Shown: in pieces, positions 14,696 through 22,586 of the stretch
Position numbering within the stretch: position 1 is the stretch's first letter
Layout: each line of letters begins with the position of its first letter
Assembly (NCBI GenBank): GCA_014384665.1
Contig: JACNFI010000074.1
Coordinates: 1 to 29,518, forward strand
DNA length: 29,518 nucleotides
Direction of reading: 5' to 3'
Source of the DNA: Candidatus Cloacimonadota bacterium
GTDB lineage: Bacteria > Cloacimonadota > Cloacimonadia > JGIOTU-2
Notes under the pieces: model-generated
Told to the model about the DNA's origin: nothing
Seen by the model: the letters and a program-made list of their open reading frames with translations, nothing else
The model's database searches: none
Position numbers and translations under genes: made by a program

Positions 14696-16000
14696 ATGAA
14701 TGCAATTTTTAAGGGGACAATTCTGTCCCCAATTTCTAAGAATAAGCTTCTATTTCTTAAACCAGGTTATCTCGTTATCTCTAATAAAGGAAAAATTTTA
14801 GAATTAACCAGGAGTAATCCAAGAAATATATATAAGAATTTTCAATTTTACAACCTTTCTGAAAAACTGCTCTGCCCAGGATTTATAGATATTCATAACC
14901 ACCTATCTCAATTGCCTTTAATTGGACTATCGGATACCAATCTTCTTATTTGGTTAAACAAATTAGTTTTCCCTCACGAGGAAAAGTTTAAGTCAGGAGA
15001 AATCGCCAAACAGTCAGCAGAAATGTTTTTCCATCATCTTCTAAAAAATGGAACTACTACAACTTCTACCTTTGTAACAGTACACAAGCAAGCCACAGAT
15101 TTAGCATTTCAATCTGCAAAGGAAAGTGGAATCAGAGCATTTATTGGTAAGGTTATGATGGATCAGCAGGTTCCAATGAATTTGTGTGAAGATACTCAAA
15201 AGCAGTTATTGGATTCTGAAGGGTTAATAGAAAAGTGGGATGGTTATGATGAGGGCAGACTGCGTTATGTGCTCACTCCAAGATTCGCAGTTTCCTGCTC
15301 TTTCTCAATGCTAAAAGGTATCGGAAAATTAGCAAGAAAATATAATGTCTATGTTCAGTCGCATTTAGCAGAAAGCAGAGCAGAAGTTAAGCTTATTAAG
15401 GAACTATATCCTGATTTTGGTAGCTATACTGATATCTACTACAAAGCTGGAATTTTATCACAAAAGACAATTATGGCTCATTGCATTTATTTAAACGAAA
15501 AGGAAATTGAAGTCTTGCGAAAAACTGGAACAAAGATAAGTCATTGTCCAACTGCAAACCGATTTCTTGCAAGCGGTATTATGCCTTACAGAAAATTAGA
15601 AGAGAAAGGTTTTACTATTGGATTAGGCACAGATGTAGCTGGTGGTTATAGCCTCTCAATGTTTAATGAAATGAAAGAAGCGATAGAAACCTCTAAAATG
15701 ATAAACTTTATAAATTCTAAAAAACATTATAAACCAATGACAGTTGAAGAAGCATTTTATTTAGCAACTCTTGGCGGTGCAAAGGCTTTATCAATTGAAC
15801 AAGAAACAGGCAGCTTAGAAAAAGGTAAATCTGCTGATTTCCTGATTATTAATTATAAAAAACTGGATGATTATAAAGATAATGATATATTTTCTGACCC
15901 GAAAAATATTTTAGCAAAAATAATTTATTGTGGGAATAAAAATATCGTTGAGAAGGTTTATCTAAGAGGTAAAAAAATTCTTGACATAAATAATTTGTAA
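14696..16000 (+). CDS. guaD: Guanine deaminase (amidohydrolase superfamily)
   Basis: 434-aa metal-dependent amidohydrolase. Metal-binding PGFIDIHNHLSQ near residue 70-80 carries the H-x-H pair; further sites are QSHLAES, MAHCIYL, and GLGTDVAGGYSLSMFNEM with the catalytic-site Asp. The string GIRAFIGKVMMDQ and the pattern LTPRFAVSCS, ELYPDFGSYTDIYYKAG match guanine deaminase closely, more so than the cytosine or chlorohydrolase branches. It would convert guanine to xanthine for purine salvage or catabolism. The start is taken at ATG 14696 (MNAIFKGTILSP); an upstream TTG would add 11 residues without homology. It lies 47 bases after the FtsB-like gene and is followed by a strong terminator. Confidence 0.9.
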   Translation: MNAIFKGTILSPISKNKLLFLKPGYLVISNKGKILELTRSNPRNIYKNFQFYNLSEKLLCPGFIDIHNHLSQLPLIGLSDTNLLIWLNKLVFPHEEKFKSGEIAKQSAEMFFHHLLKNGTTTTSTFVTVHKQATDLAFQSAKESGIRAFIGKVMMDQQVPMNLCEDTQKQLLDSEGLIEKWDGYDEGRLRYVLTPRFAVSCSFSMLKGIGKLARKYNVYVQSHLAESRAEVKLIKELYPDFGSYTDIYYKAGILSQKTIMAHCIYLNEKEIEVLRKTGTKISHCPTANRFLASGIMPYRKLEEKGFTIGLGTDVAGGYSLSMFNEMKEAIETSKMINFINSKKHYKPMTVEEAFYLATLGGAKALSIEQETGSLEKGKSADFLIINYKKLDDYKDNDIFSDPKNILAKIIYCGNKNIVEKVYLRGKKILDINNL

Positions 16001-16083
16001 TAAGTTTTATTGATATATGAAAATTAACATTATAATAATTATTATTTTTAATCCCTAACCGGTTATATGTATAAAATCTGTCT

Positions 16084-16116
16084 AACCGCGATGGGATAGC
16101 CTATTGCGGTTTTTTT
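16084..16116 (+). terminator. Intrinsic terminator after guaD
   Basis: A 12-bp stem, AACCGCGATGGG pairing with CCTATTGCGGTT (two G-T pairs), closes a four-base loop ATAG and runs straight into six T. It sits 84 bases after guaD and ends the plus-strand transcription unit. Confidence 0.9.
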
Positions 16117-16144
16117 AATTGAATAGAAACCAGCCACGAACATG

Positions 16145-16277
16145 CACTAACTATCACAAACTAAAATTTAATAAAAAAATAAAAAAGTTAGTGTAAGTTT
16201 GTGTTTACCCTGTGAAATAATAGTTACAAAAAATGGTAAATTATTTTGTTTTTAAGTTTTATATTTCACGGGGTAAA
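16145..16277 (+). promoter_or_regulatory. Stacked inverted repeats in the ileS leader
   Basis: The 300-base gap before ileS holds two inverted repeats after the guaD terminator. First, CACTAACT and CACAAACT (16145-16162) face AGTTAGTG and AGTTTGTG (16186-16203), so the four octamers can pair nested or crossed. Second, TTTACCCTGTGAAATA (16204-16219) faces TATTTCACGGGGTAAA (16262-16277), 15 of 16 pairs. The second hairpin ends about 20 bases before the Shine-Dalgarno. It could be a leader structure or simply a dispersed palindromic repeat. No T-box signature is seen. Confidence 0.45.
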
Positions 16278-16308
16278 GTTGGTGGCTAATAATCTTTTGG
16301 AGAAAAAT

Positions 16309-19300
16309 ATGTATAAACAGATAAATGTAAAAGAAAAACCAGTAGATTTGGAAAAAAGAATTCGTAACTATTGGCAAAAAAACAACATTGCTAAAAAAAG
16401 CGAGGATATCCGGAATGTTGAACCAAAATTTGTATTTTATGAGGGACCACCTACTGCAAACGGAATGCCTGGTATTCATCATGTAATTAGCAGAGCATTA
16501 AAAGATGTTGTATGTCGTTATAAAACAATGCTAGGATTTCAAGTTAAAAGAAAAGCTGGATGGGACACTCATGGCTTGCCGGTTGAAATTGAGGTTCAGA
16601 AGGAACTTGGGTTTACTCTAAAGAAAGAAATTGAAGATTATGGAATTGAAAAATTCAACCAGAAATGCAAGGAATCAGTTTTCAAGTATGAAAAAGAATG
16701 GCGCCAGATGACAAACCTTCTTGGCTACTGGTTAGATTTGGATAATCCATATATTACGCTGACAAACGATTATATTGAAACCGTCTGGTGGCTTTTAAAT
16801 AAATTCTGGAAAAAAGGGATGATTTATGAGGATAATAAAATCGTGCCATATTGCCCAAGTTGTGGAACACCCTTGTCCAGCCATGAAGTTGCACAAGGAT
16901 ACCGTGAAGTAGAAGATCCATCCATATTTATTAAATTCAAAATGAAAAATGGAAAAATAAAAATTAAAAATGATGAAGATGTCTATTTTCTTGCATGGAC
17001 AACTACTCCGTGGACTTTGATTTCCAATGTGGCACTTGTGGTTCATCCTGAATATAAATATGTAAAAATTCAAACAGACAATGATTATCTTATTTTAGCA
17101 AAAGCAAGATTAGATGTAATAAAAGAAAAATATTTAATAGTTGATGAGTATAAAGGTTCTGAACTTGAAAATATTGAATACGAACAACTCTTCCCTTTTG
17201 TTATTCCTGATAAGAAAGCATTCTATGTAGTTACTGGTGATTATGTTACTATGGAAGATGGGACCGGAATAGTGCATACTGCTCCTGCTTTTGGTGAAGA
17301 TGATTATAAAACCGGCAAAAAATATGACTTGCCTTTTATCAAGCCAGTAGACGAAGAAGGAAAATTTACAAAAGAAGTTACTGAATGGTCTGGGATTTTT
17401 GTCAAAGATGCAGATAAAGGAATCATTCATAATTTGAAAGACAGAGGGCTTTTATATAATAGCGAACGGATGAAACATACATATCCCTTTTGCTGGCGAT
17501 GCAACAGTCCTCTTATATATTTTGCCAGAAAATCATGGTATATCAAAACCACAGCCTTTGCAGATAAGATGAAAGAAAACAATAAAAAAATTAAGTGGTA
17601 TCCAAAATATGTTGGTGAAAAACGTTTCGGTGACTGGCTTGATAATAATGTTGATTGGGCTATAAGCCGTGATAGATACTGGGGAACTCCACTTAATATC
17701 TGGGTTTGTGAAAAATGTAAAACTCAGGATTCACCTGATTCTATCAAAAGTTTGATACAAAAAGGTAAGATGTCAGATGGTTCACCTGTGCCTGAAGATA
17801 TAAAACTTCATCGTCCTTATGTTGACGATATTAAACTTACCTGTCCAAAATGTGGGAGAAAAATGCACCGCACTCCAGAAGTGGTTGACTGCTGGTTTGA
17901 TTCTGGTGCTATGCCTTTTGGTCAATGGCATTACCCATTTGAGAATAGTGATATATTTGATACCGAACTTTTCCCGGCAGATTTCATTGCAGAAGGAATT
18001 GACCAGACAAGAGGTTGGTTCTATACTTTACTTGCTATTTCTACTTTTATAAAAGGAGTTTCTTCATATAAAAGCTGTTTGGTTAATGACCTTGTTTTGG
18101 ATAAAAATGGTATAAAGATGAGCAAGTCAAAAGGTAATGCTGTTGATGTGTTTTACATTTTGCATAAATACGGTGCTGATGCTACCCGCTGGTATATGCT
18201 TGCTGTTAGCCCACCGTGGACACCCACAAGGTTTGATGAAGATGGTATAAAGGAAGTTAATAATAAATTTTTTGGCACTTTGAAAAATGTTTTATCATTC
18301 TTTATAACTTATGCAAATATTGATAAATTTGATTATAATAATTATAAAATTGACCCCAAACATCGTCCGGAGCTGGATAGGTGGGCTATTTCAAAACTGA
18401 ATACAATAATAAAGAATGTAACTGAATATAACGAGAAATTCGACCTGACTCGTTCTGTGCGTTTAATTCAAAATTTTGTAGTTAATGATGTTAGTAATTG
18501 GTATGTCAGACGCATAAGAAAGCGCTGCTGGGCATCAGGAATGAAAGACGACAAAATCTCAGCTTATCTTACTCTTTATGAAATCCTGCTGAATGTATCT
18601 AAACTTTGTGCTCCATTTGCTCCTTTTGTTTCAGAAGAAATCTTTAGAATCCTTACAAATAATGAAAGCGTGCACTTTGAGAAATATTCCGAATTTGATA
18701 ACTCACTTATAGATAAAAAATTAGAAGAAAATATGAAAAATGTAATAGATATTGTTACTCTTGCTCGTGCTGCAAGAAATGAGGTTCAGATTAAGGTAAG
18801 GCAACCATTGAGAACTCTTTATCTACCTGAAAAATTCAAAGATGTTGTGGAACGAATAAAACCATTGATTGTTGAAGAAATTAATATAAAAAATATAAAT
18901 TATGTTTCTGATAAAAATCAGTTTATTGATTATGAAGTTAAACCAAATTTTAAGACACTTGGACCAAAATATGGAAAACATTTACCGCATATTGCAGAAG
19001 CATTAAAAAATATGGATGCAAATCATATAGTTGATGAAACTAATAAAAATGGCTTTTATCATCTTGATATAGAGAATGTTGAAATCAAACTAACCGCTGG
19101 CTCTCTTGATATAAAAACTCTTAATAAGGAAAATTTTGTTTTTGAAGAACAAGGGAATATATTTGTTGCATTAGATACAAAACTTGATGAGGAATTGATT
19201 TTAGAAGGTTATGCAAGAGAACTGGTTAACAAAATTCAGTTTATGAGAAAAGAGAATGATTTTGATATTATGGATAGGATAAAAGTTTCCTGTTTTTCAA

Positions 19301-19452
19301 AAGATAAAGAAATAAAGAGAACTTTTGCAGAATTTGGTGATTACATAAAAACTGAAACTTTAGCTGTTGAAATTGTTTCTAAGGATAGCTCGGATAATAT
19401 GAAAAAATGGGATGTGAATGGTAAAGAGGTATTTCTATATTTGTCCCGTTAG
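16309..19452 (+). CDS. ileS: Isoleucyl-tRNA synthetase, long eukaryote-like type (IleRS2)
   Basis: 1047 aa, the length of the type 2 (IleRS2) branch found in eukaryotes and some bacteria. The start is ATG 16309, six bases after GGAG. Domains: N-terminal catalytic half with FVFYEGPPTANGMPGIHHV and the KAGWDTHGLPVEIEV string of IleRS2; zinc knuckle CPSCGTPLSSHEV; CP1 editing domain with TTTPWTLISNVAL and GTGIVHTAPAFGEDDY; a second knuckle (CWRC, then CEKC/CPKC); KMSKSKGN at about 18115; C-terminal anticodon-binding domain. The HIGH motif is altered to G55-I56-H57-H58, with the first and third positions swapped against HxGH. IleRS2 enzymes are generally mupirocin-resistant. I see no second ileS in the window. 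Confidence 0.97.
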   Translation: MYKQINVKEKPVDLEKRIRNYWQKNNIAKKSEDIRNVEPKFVFYEGPPTANGMPGIHHVISRALKDVVCRYKTMLGFQVKRKAGWDTHGLPVEIEVQKELGFTLKKEIEDYGIEKFNQKCKESVFKYEKEWRQMTNLLGYWLDLDNPYITLTNDYIETVWWLLNKFWKKGMIYEDNKIVPYCPSCGTPLSSHEVAQGYREVEDPSIFIKFKMKNGKIKIKNDEDVYFLAWTTTPWTLISNVALVVHPEYKYVKIQTDNDYLILAKARLDVIKEKYLIVDEYKGSELENIEYEQLFPFVIPDKKAFYVVTGDYVTMEDGTGIVHTAPAFGEDDYKTGKKYDLPFIKPVDEEGKFTKEVTEWSGIFVKDADKGIIHNLKDRGLLYNSERMKHTYPFCWRCNSPLIYFARKSWYIKTTAFADKMKENNKKIKWYPKYVGEKRFGDWLDNNVDWAISRDRYWGTPLNIWVCEKCKTQDSPDSIKSLIQKGKMSDGSPVPEDIKLHRPYVDDIKLTCPKCGRKMHRTPEVVDCWFDSGAMPFGQWHYPFENSDIFDTELFPADFIAEGIDQTRGWFYTLLAISTFIKGVSSYKSCLVNDLVLDKNGIKMSKSKGNAVDVFYILHKYGADATRWYMLAVSPPWTPTRFDEDGIKEVNNKFFGTLKNVLSFFITYANIDKFDYNNYKIDPKHRPELDRWAISKLNTIIKNVTEYNEKFDLTRSVRLIQNFVVNDVSNWYVRRIRKRCWASGMKDDKISAYLTLYEILLNVSKLCAPFAPFVSEEIFRILTNNESVHFEKYSEFDNSLIDKKLEENMKNVIDIVTLARAARNEVQIKVRQPLRTLYLPEKFKDVVERIKPLIVEEINIKNINYVSDKNQFIDYEVKPNFKTLGPKYGKHLPHIAEALKNMDANHIVDETNKNGFYHLDIENVEIKLTAGSLDIKTLNKENFVFEEQGNIFVALDTKLDEELILEGYARELVNKIQFMRKENDFDIMDRIKVSCFSKDKEIKRTFAEFGDYIKTETLAVEIVSKDSSDNMKKWDVNGKEVFLYLSR

Positions 19453-19473
19453 AGAAAGGATTCGCTAACGGGA
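19444..19473. repeat. Hairpin across the ileS stop codon
   Basis: TCCCGTTAG and CTAACGGGA form a 9-bp perfect stem with a 12-base loop; the left arm includes the ileS TAG stop. There is no T-tract directly after it, so it is a weak terminator candidate at best. Confidence 0.5.
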
Positions 19474-19577
19474 TTTGGAAGTCGTGAAATAAAAAGTATA
19501 AAGGGATTTTTTCAGGAATTTTTTAACTTTTCCTTGAAACATTTATTAATTTCTTAATTTTCTATGTGGAGGTTAAT

Positions 19578-19775
19578 ATGACTGAAACAAAAGAAAAGGC
19601 TATTAAAATTATTCAAAGATTACCAGATGAATGTACTCTAACAGACATTATGGCAGAATTATATTTTAGATATAAAGTAGAACAGGGACTACAAGACATT
19701 GATAAAGGTAGAATTATAAGTCATAAGGAAGGTAGAAAAAGGATGACTAAGTGGGCAAATTCTATTGGTCATTAA
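19578..19775 (+). CDS. Antitoxin-like protein of a RelE/ParE-type toxin-antitoxin pair
   Basis: 65 aa from the ATG at 19578, chosen because GGAGG lies six bases before it. The sequence (KAIKIIQRLPDECTLTDIMA, then ELYFRYKVEQGLQDIDKGR, then SHKEGRKRMTKW) is typical of small antitoxins paired with ParE toxins of the type found just downstream: a short helical dimerisation region and a charged C-terminal tail that binds the toxin. DNA-binding and autoregulation are assumed from the family. Its end overlaps the toxin's GTG start by 25 bases, the usual coupled arrangement. It appears intact although its toxin is split by an insertion. Confidence 0.75.
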   Translation: MTETKEKAIKIIQRLPDECTLTDIMAELYFRYKVEQGLQDIDKGRIISHKEGRKRMTKWANSIGH

Positions 19776-20178
19776 CTGCAAATCAAAGTTTAGGGGGTGG
19801 AATAGAAAACCGATAAATCGGGACAAGTAACAAGTATCTGCCAGCCGGCGGATTAAAAAATATTAGAGTTGTAAATGTATAGTTTATTTTATTCTACCCC
19901 CCGTAGAAGAAATTGCAGATTTTATTGCAAAAGATTCTCCCTTTTATGCAATAAATTTTGTTGAAAAAGTTATACAGTATGTAGAGAGACTTACTGATTT
20001 TCCAGAGCTTGGAAGAATAGTTCCAGAATTCAATCAGGAAAACATTAGAGAATTAATATTCCATAATTATCGAATTGTTTATAAATTGGAAAATGATAAT
20101 ATCTTTATTGTTTCCGTAAGTCATGGAAGCATGAATATACTTAGAAAGTCAAGAAGAAAAAAATGGGAAATCATTTAA
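19751..20178 (+). pseudogene. ParE-family toxin split by a 111-bp insertion
   Basis: The toxin starts at GTG 19751, with AAGGA eight bases upstream and an in-frame TAA immediately before it. The first 14 codons read (M)GKFYWSLTANQSL, the usual ParE opening strand and WSxxA. At 19792 the frame is broken by an inserted element; reading resumes at 19906 with EEIADFIAKDSPFYAINFVE, then ERLTDFPELGRIVPEF, NIREL, NYRIVYKL and VSHGSMNILRK. Deleting 19793-19905 (the element plus one TA) joins these into a 104-aa protein with no other change. ParE toxins usually inhibit gyrase. As it stands the toxin frame is interrupted and the product should be inactive. Confidence 0.9.
19793..19903. mobile_element. 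111-bp MITE inserted in the ParE toxin gene, flanked by TA
   Basis: The left end GGGGGTGGAATAGAAAA and the right end TTTTATTCTACCCCCCG are imperfect inverted repeats. TA precedes (19791-19792) and follows (19904-19905), the target duplication typical of IS630/Tc1-mariner-type elements. The interior holds CCGATAAATCGG and a CCAGCCGGCGGAT palindrome and encodes nothing. No transposase is in the window, so it would have been mobilised in trans. Confidence 0.85.
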
Positions 20179-20233
20179 ATTTAATAATTAGAATAGCACA
20201 TAGAAAATTAATCCGCTTAGGGAAATTAAAAAG

Positions 20234-20380
20234 ATGTATTTGAAAAAAATGGAAGAGATGAAAAAATTCTTCTCATCCAAATGTCAAAATTCATATATTG
20301 ACTATGTACCTATAAATACGAACACTCCTTATGATAAAGCACTTGTTGCGTATTTAATTAAAAGGCAGAATTTGTTGTAA
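20234..20380 (+). pseudogene. C-terminal remnant of a DUF58-type protein
   Basis: A 48-codon open stretch reads EEMKKFFSSKCQNSYIDYVP, then INTNTPYDKALVAYLIKRQN, matching the conserved C terminus of DUF58 (von Willebrand A-like) proteins, where a short alpha-beta unit with 'DYVPIxTDxPYxxxLxAYLxxR' is typical. Nothing upstream of it (20179-20233) continues the protein, so the other roughly 240 residues are missing. It could be a decayed gene truncated by the events that brought in the neighbouring toxin or restriction genes. The ATG at 20234 may be fortuitous. Confidence 0.6.
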
Positions 20381-20395
20381 TATAGGTTATTAATT

Positions 20396-21124
20396 TCATT
20401 CTAACTTATTAAATTTATTTAAAAATTCTTTCCATTTTCCAAAATTTTTTGAACTAAAATGTTGTCTGTCTTGATCTTTGAAAAAAGAAGTTCCTTTTAA
20501 TGAATCTCCCATAACTCTCTTAAAGTCTTTAACAGACATAACCAAAAAGTGTGGTCTATCTTCGTCATCTATAAGACACCAAACAAAAAAATGTGTTTGC
20601 TTCTTCAATAAATCTTTAGGTTTCATATCAATTCCATAAGTATTTTTTGATATACCATTTTTATATTCAATCCTTGAACTTTTCACCTGAATAGTTCTAA
20701 ACTTTGTAATATATTCTTTATTCCCACATTCGCAAGTATTATCTTTCATCTCAACTCCTCCTCCACATACATCACAGGTAGGGCAATTTAATAAATCTCT
20801 ATTTCCGCATTTATTGCATTTTGTATAATTTCCAAACATTACATTTTTACACTTCTTACAAATTTTTTTGGGTTTTATATTCTTTTTTTGAGATTTTGAA
20901 AAATCTTTTCCACATTTTTTACATACTAATCTGGGAGTTAAGTTCCAATTTTTGCCACATTGTTTACAAACATGTTTATGAATAATAAAATCTATATATT
21001 CATCATAAACCGGACTATAAATATTCCATCCGTATTTAGATAATTCAAAAGAGACTAAAAATTCACCATATCTTGAAAAGTGTTTTGTGCTTAAATCGGT
21101 TGCTGTCTTTTTATTCTCCTTCAT
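20396..21124 (-). CDS. PD-(D/E)XK restriction endonuclease with an inserted Cys-pair (zinc ribbon) array
   Basis: 242 aa, probable nuclease partner of the methyltransferase encoded just upstream. N-terminal GEFLVSFELSKYGWNIYSPV (E21) and DEYIDFII (D41, D45), then IQVKSSR with Q146-V147-K148, give an E...D...QxK core as in PD-(D/E)XK nucleases of the 'PDDEXK_5' kind. The normal 15-20 residue gap between Asp and QVK is replaced by about 100 residues with 13 cysteines: C53/C56, C68/C71, C89/C92, C103/C106, C114/C117/C120, C131/C133, likely three zinc ribbons. The C-terminal half (THFFVWCLIDDEDRPHFLVM, VKDF) suits the rest of the nuclease fold. Overlaps the methyltransferase end by 14 bases. Recognition site unknown. 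Confidence 0.75.
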   Translation of the reverse strand: MKENKKTATDLSTKHFSRYGEFLVSFELSKYGWNIYSPVYDEYIDFIIHKHVCKQCGKNWNLTPRLVCKKCGKDFSKSQKKNIKPKKICKKCKNVMFGNYTKCNKCGNRDLLNCPTCDVCGGGVEMKDNTCECGNKEYITKFRTIQVKSSRIEYKNGISKNTYGIDMKPKDLLKKQTHFFVWCLIDDEDRPHFLVMSVKDFKRVMGDSLKGTSFFKDQDRQHFSSKNFGKWKEFLNKFNKLE

Positions 21125-22367
21125 AATTATAATCAAACTCCGATATTTTTATTTCACTTTTATTAAAAAAGTCTGGCTGTAATTTGTTTTTTATATTTTT
21201 TAGTGCAGATTCTCTAAATAAATCTTTGTTAATTTCAATTCCAATGCCAATTCTATTAAATTGTTTAGCAACAATTACCGAAGTAAAACTTCCCGCAAAT
21301 GGATCTAAAACTTTTTCTCCTTTATATGAATACATATTTACAGCAAATTCAGGAATATCAACAGGAAATGGAGCTGTATGTCCCAATGTATTTTTCCCCT
21401 TACTATTAATTTTAATAACTGGAGGAAATTCTAAAATATCCCTTCTCCATTTTTTTATTAATTGTTTATTGATTTCATATTCTTTTTTTTGATGTGACTG
21501 AGTAATTATTGATTTTAATGAGAACCTTTTCCCACGATTGCTTTTACTACGTTTAAAACACTTGTAGTTTTTACATTCCCAACTTCTAACACCAATTTCC
21601 GATTGAGTATTTCCGTTTACTTTAAGAGTTCCACAAACTGGACAAGGGTATCGTGTTTCATCTAATCTATGCTTATGAAAAACTAAGATATGCTCATAAC
21701 AATTGACAGGATATTGATAAAACGGATAAGGTCGATTTGCATTTTTATGTCTTTCACTTTGCACTTCACCTTTATTCCACACGAAATCATCAATAAAAGT
21801 GAATTTTTCTTCCTCAAATATCTTTATAAAATAGGCACCTAAAGGCAACCTTCTTTTCCCCCAGACTGACTTTGTCGTTATATTGTCATTATTAAATATA
21901 TCTCCAATATTAAATACAAACACATGATGATTATCCAAAATTCTATAACATTCCCTAATAATTTTCCTCATATCTCCCAAATACTCATTCAAATTTTTCC
22001 AATGAGAATACTTCTTCGCATTATAATATGGAGGTGAAGTAACTATTAAATGAATCGATTCTGTTTTCATCCCTTTTAATACTTTGAAACAGTCTCCCCA
22101 AATCATTTTTATACCATCCTCCTTTTTTTCGATGAAATTCGTTAAATCTTCATTGACACCCCTGTATTGTCTTTGATAGTCCTCCTTCACGAAATTTATA
22201 TAAATATTGGAAAATTCTTTTATTATTTCATTCCTATCATTTAAATCGTCTAATGGATATACAGCTTCTAAAAATTCTGCATATCTACCCTTAGAAAAGG
22301 TCTTTTTTAAATTTTTTTCACTAATTTTTAAAATATCTTTTAAATAGCTATTTAAATTTTTATTCAT
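21111..22367 (-). CDS. Type II DNA methyltransferase, beta-type (N4-cytosine or N6-adenine)
   Basis: 418 aa. Motif IV is TSPPYY (residues 110-115), motif I is VLDPFAGSFTS (353-363), so the order is IV before I, as in the beta class. WGDCFKVLKGM is a preceding motif, and GHTAPFPVDIPEF fits motif X. SPPY favours N4-methylcytosine but N6-adenine is possible. An N-terminal extension (1-85) is helical and unassigned. The region between catalysis and motif I, where target recognition sits, contains CPVCG (C242/C245) and C265-x4-C270, a probable zinc knuckle. It precedes the nuclease gene by overlap, so the pair forms a type II restriction-modification system that methylates self DNA. The upstream 220 bases to ffh are extremely AT-rich. 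Confidence 0.9.
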   Translation of the reverse strand: MNKNLNSYLKDILKISEKNLKKTFSKGRYAEFLEAVYPLDDLNDRNEIIKEFSNIYINFVKEDYQRQYRGVNEDLTNFIEKKEDGIKMIWGDCFKVLKGMKTESIHLIVTSPPYYNAKKYSHWKNLNEYLGDMRKIIRECYRILDNHHVFVFNIGDIFNNDNITTKSVWGKRRLPLGAYFIKIFEEEKFTFIDDFVWNKGEVQSERHKNANRPYPFYQYPVNCYEHILVFHKHRLDETRYPCPVCGTLKVNGNTQSEIGVRSWECKNYKCFKRSKSNRGKRFSLKSIITQSHQKKEYEINKQLIKKWRRDILEFPPVIKINSKGKNTLGHTAPFPVDIPEFAVNMYSYKGEKVLDPFAGSFTSVIVAKQFNRIGIGIEINKDLFRESALKNIKNKLQPDFFNKSEIKISEFDYNYEGE

Positions 22368-22586
22368 AAAATTATCTACTTAAAATAATATAAAATCTAA
22401 TAAATTTAACAAATTTTTAATCTCTGACAATATAATTTTTTTTACTATTTACATATTTTTTTTATAATCCTTGTTTCTTAATGTCAAGTTTTTAAATTAC
22501 CATTCCTCAAATATCTCTGTCTTTTTACTTTTTATCGCATTATATTTATAAAATATTTTCCGTTAAATTATTTCTATTCAATCCTG

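Noticed and set aside
16201..16308. T-box riboswitch before ileS
   Set aside because: The region has stems but no recognisable T-box sequence or specifier loop, and no terminator hairpin before the gene.
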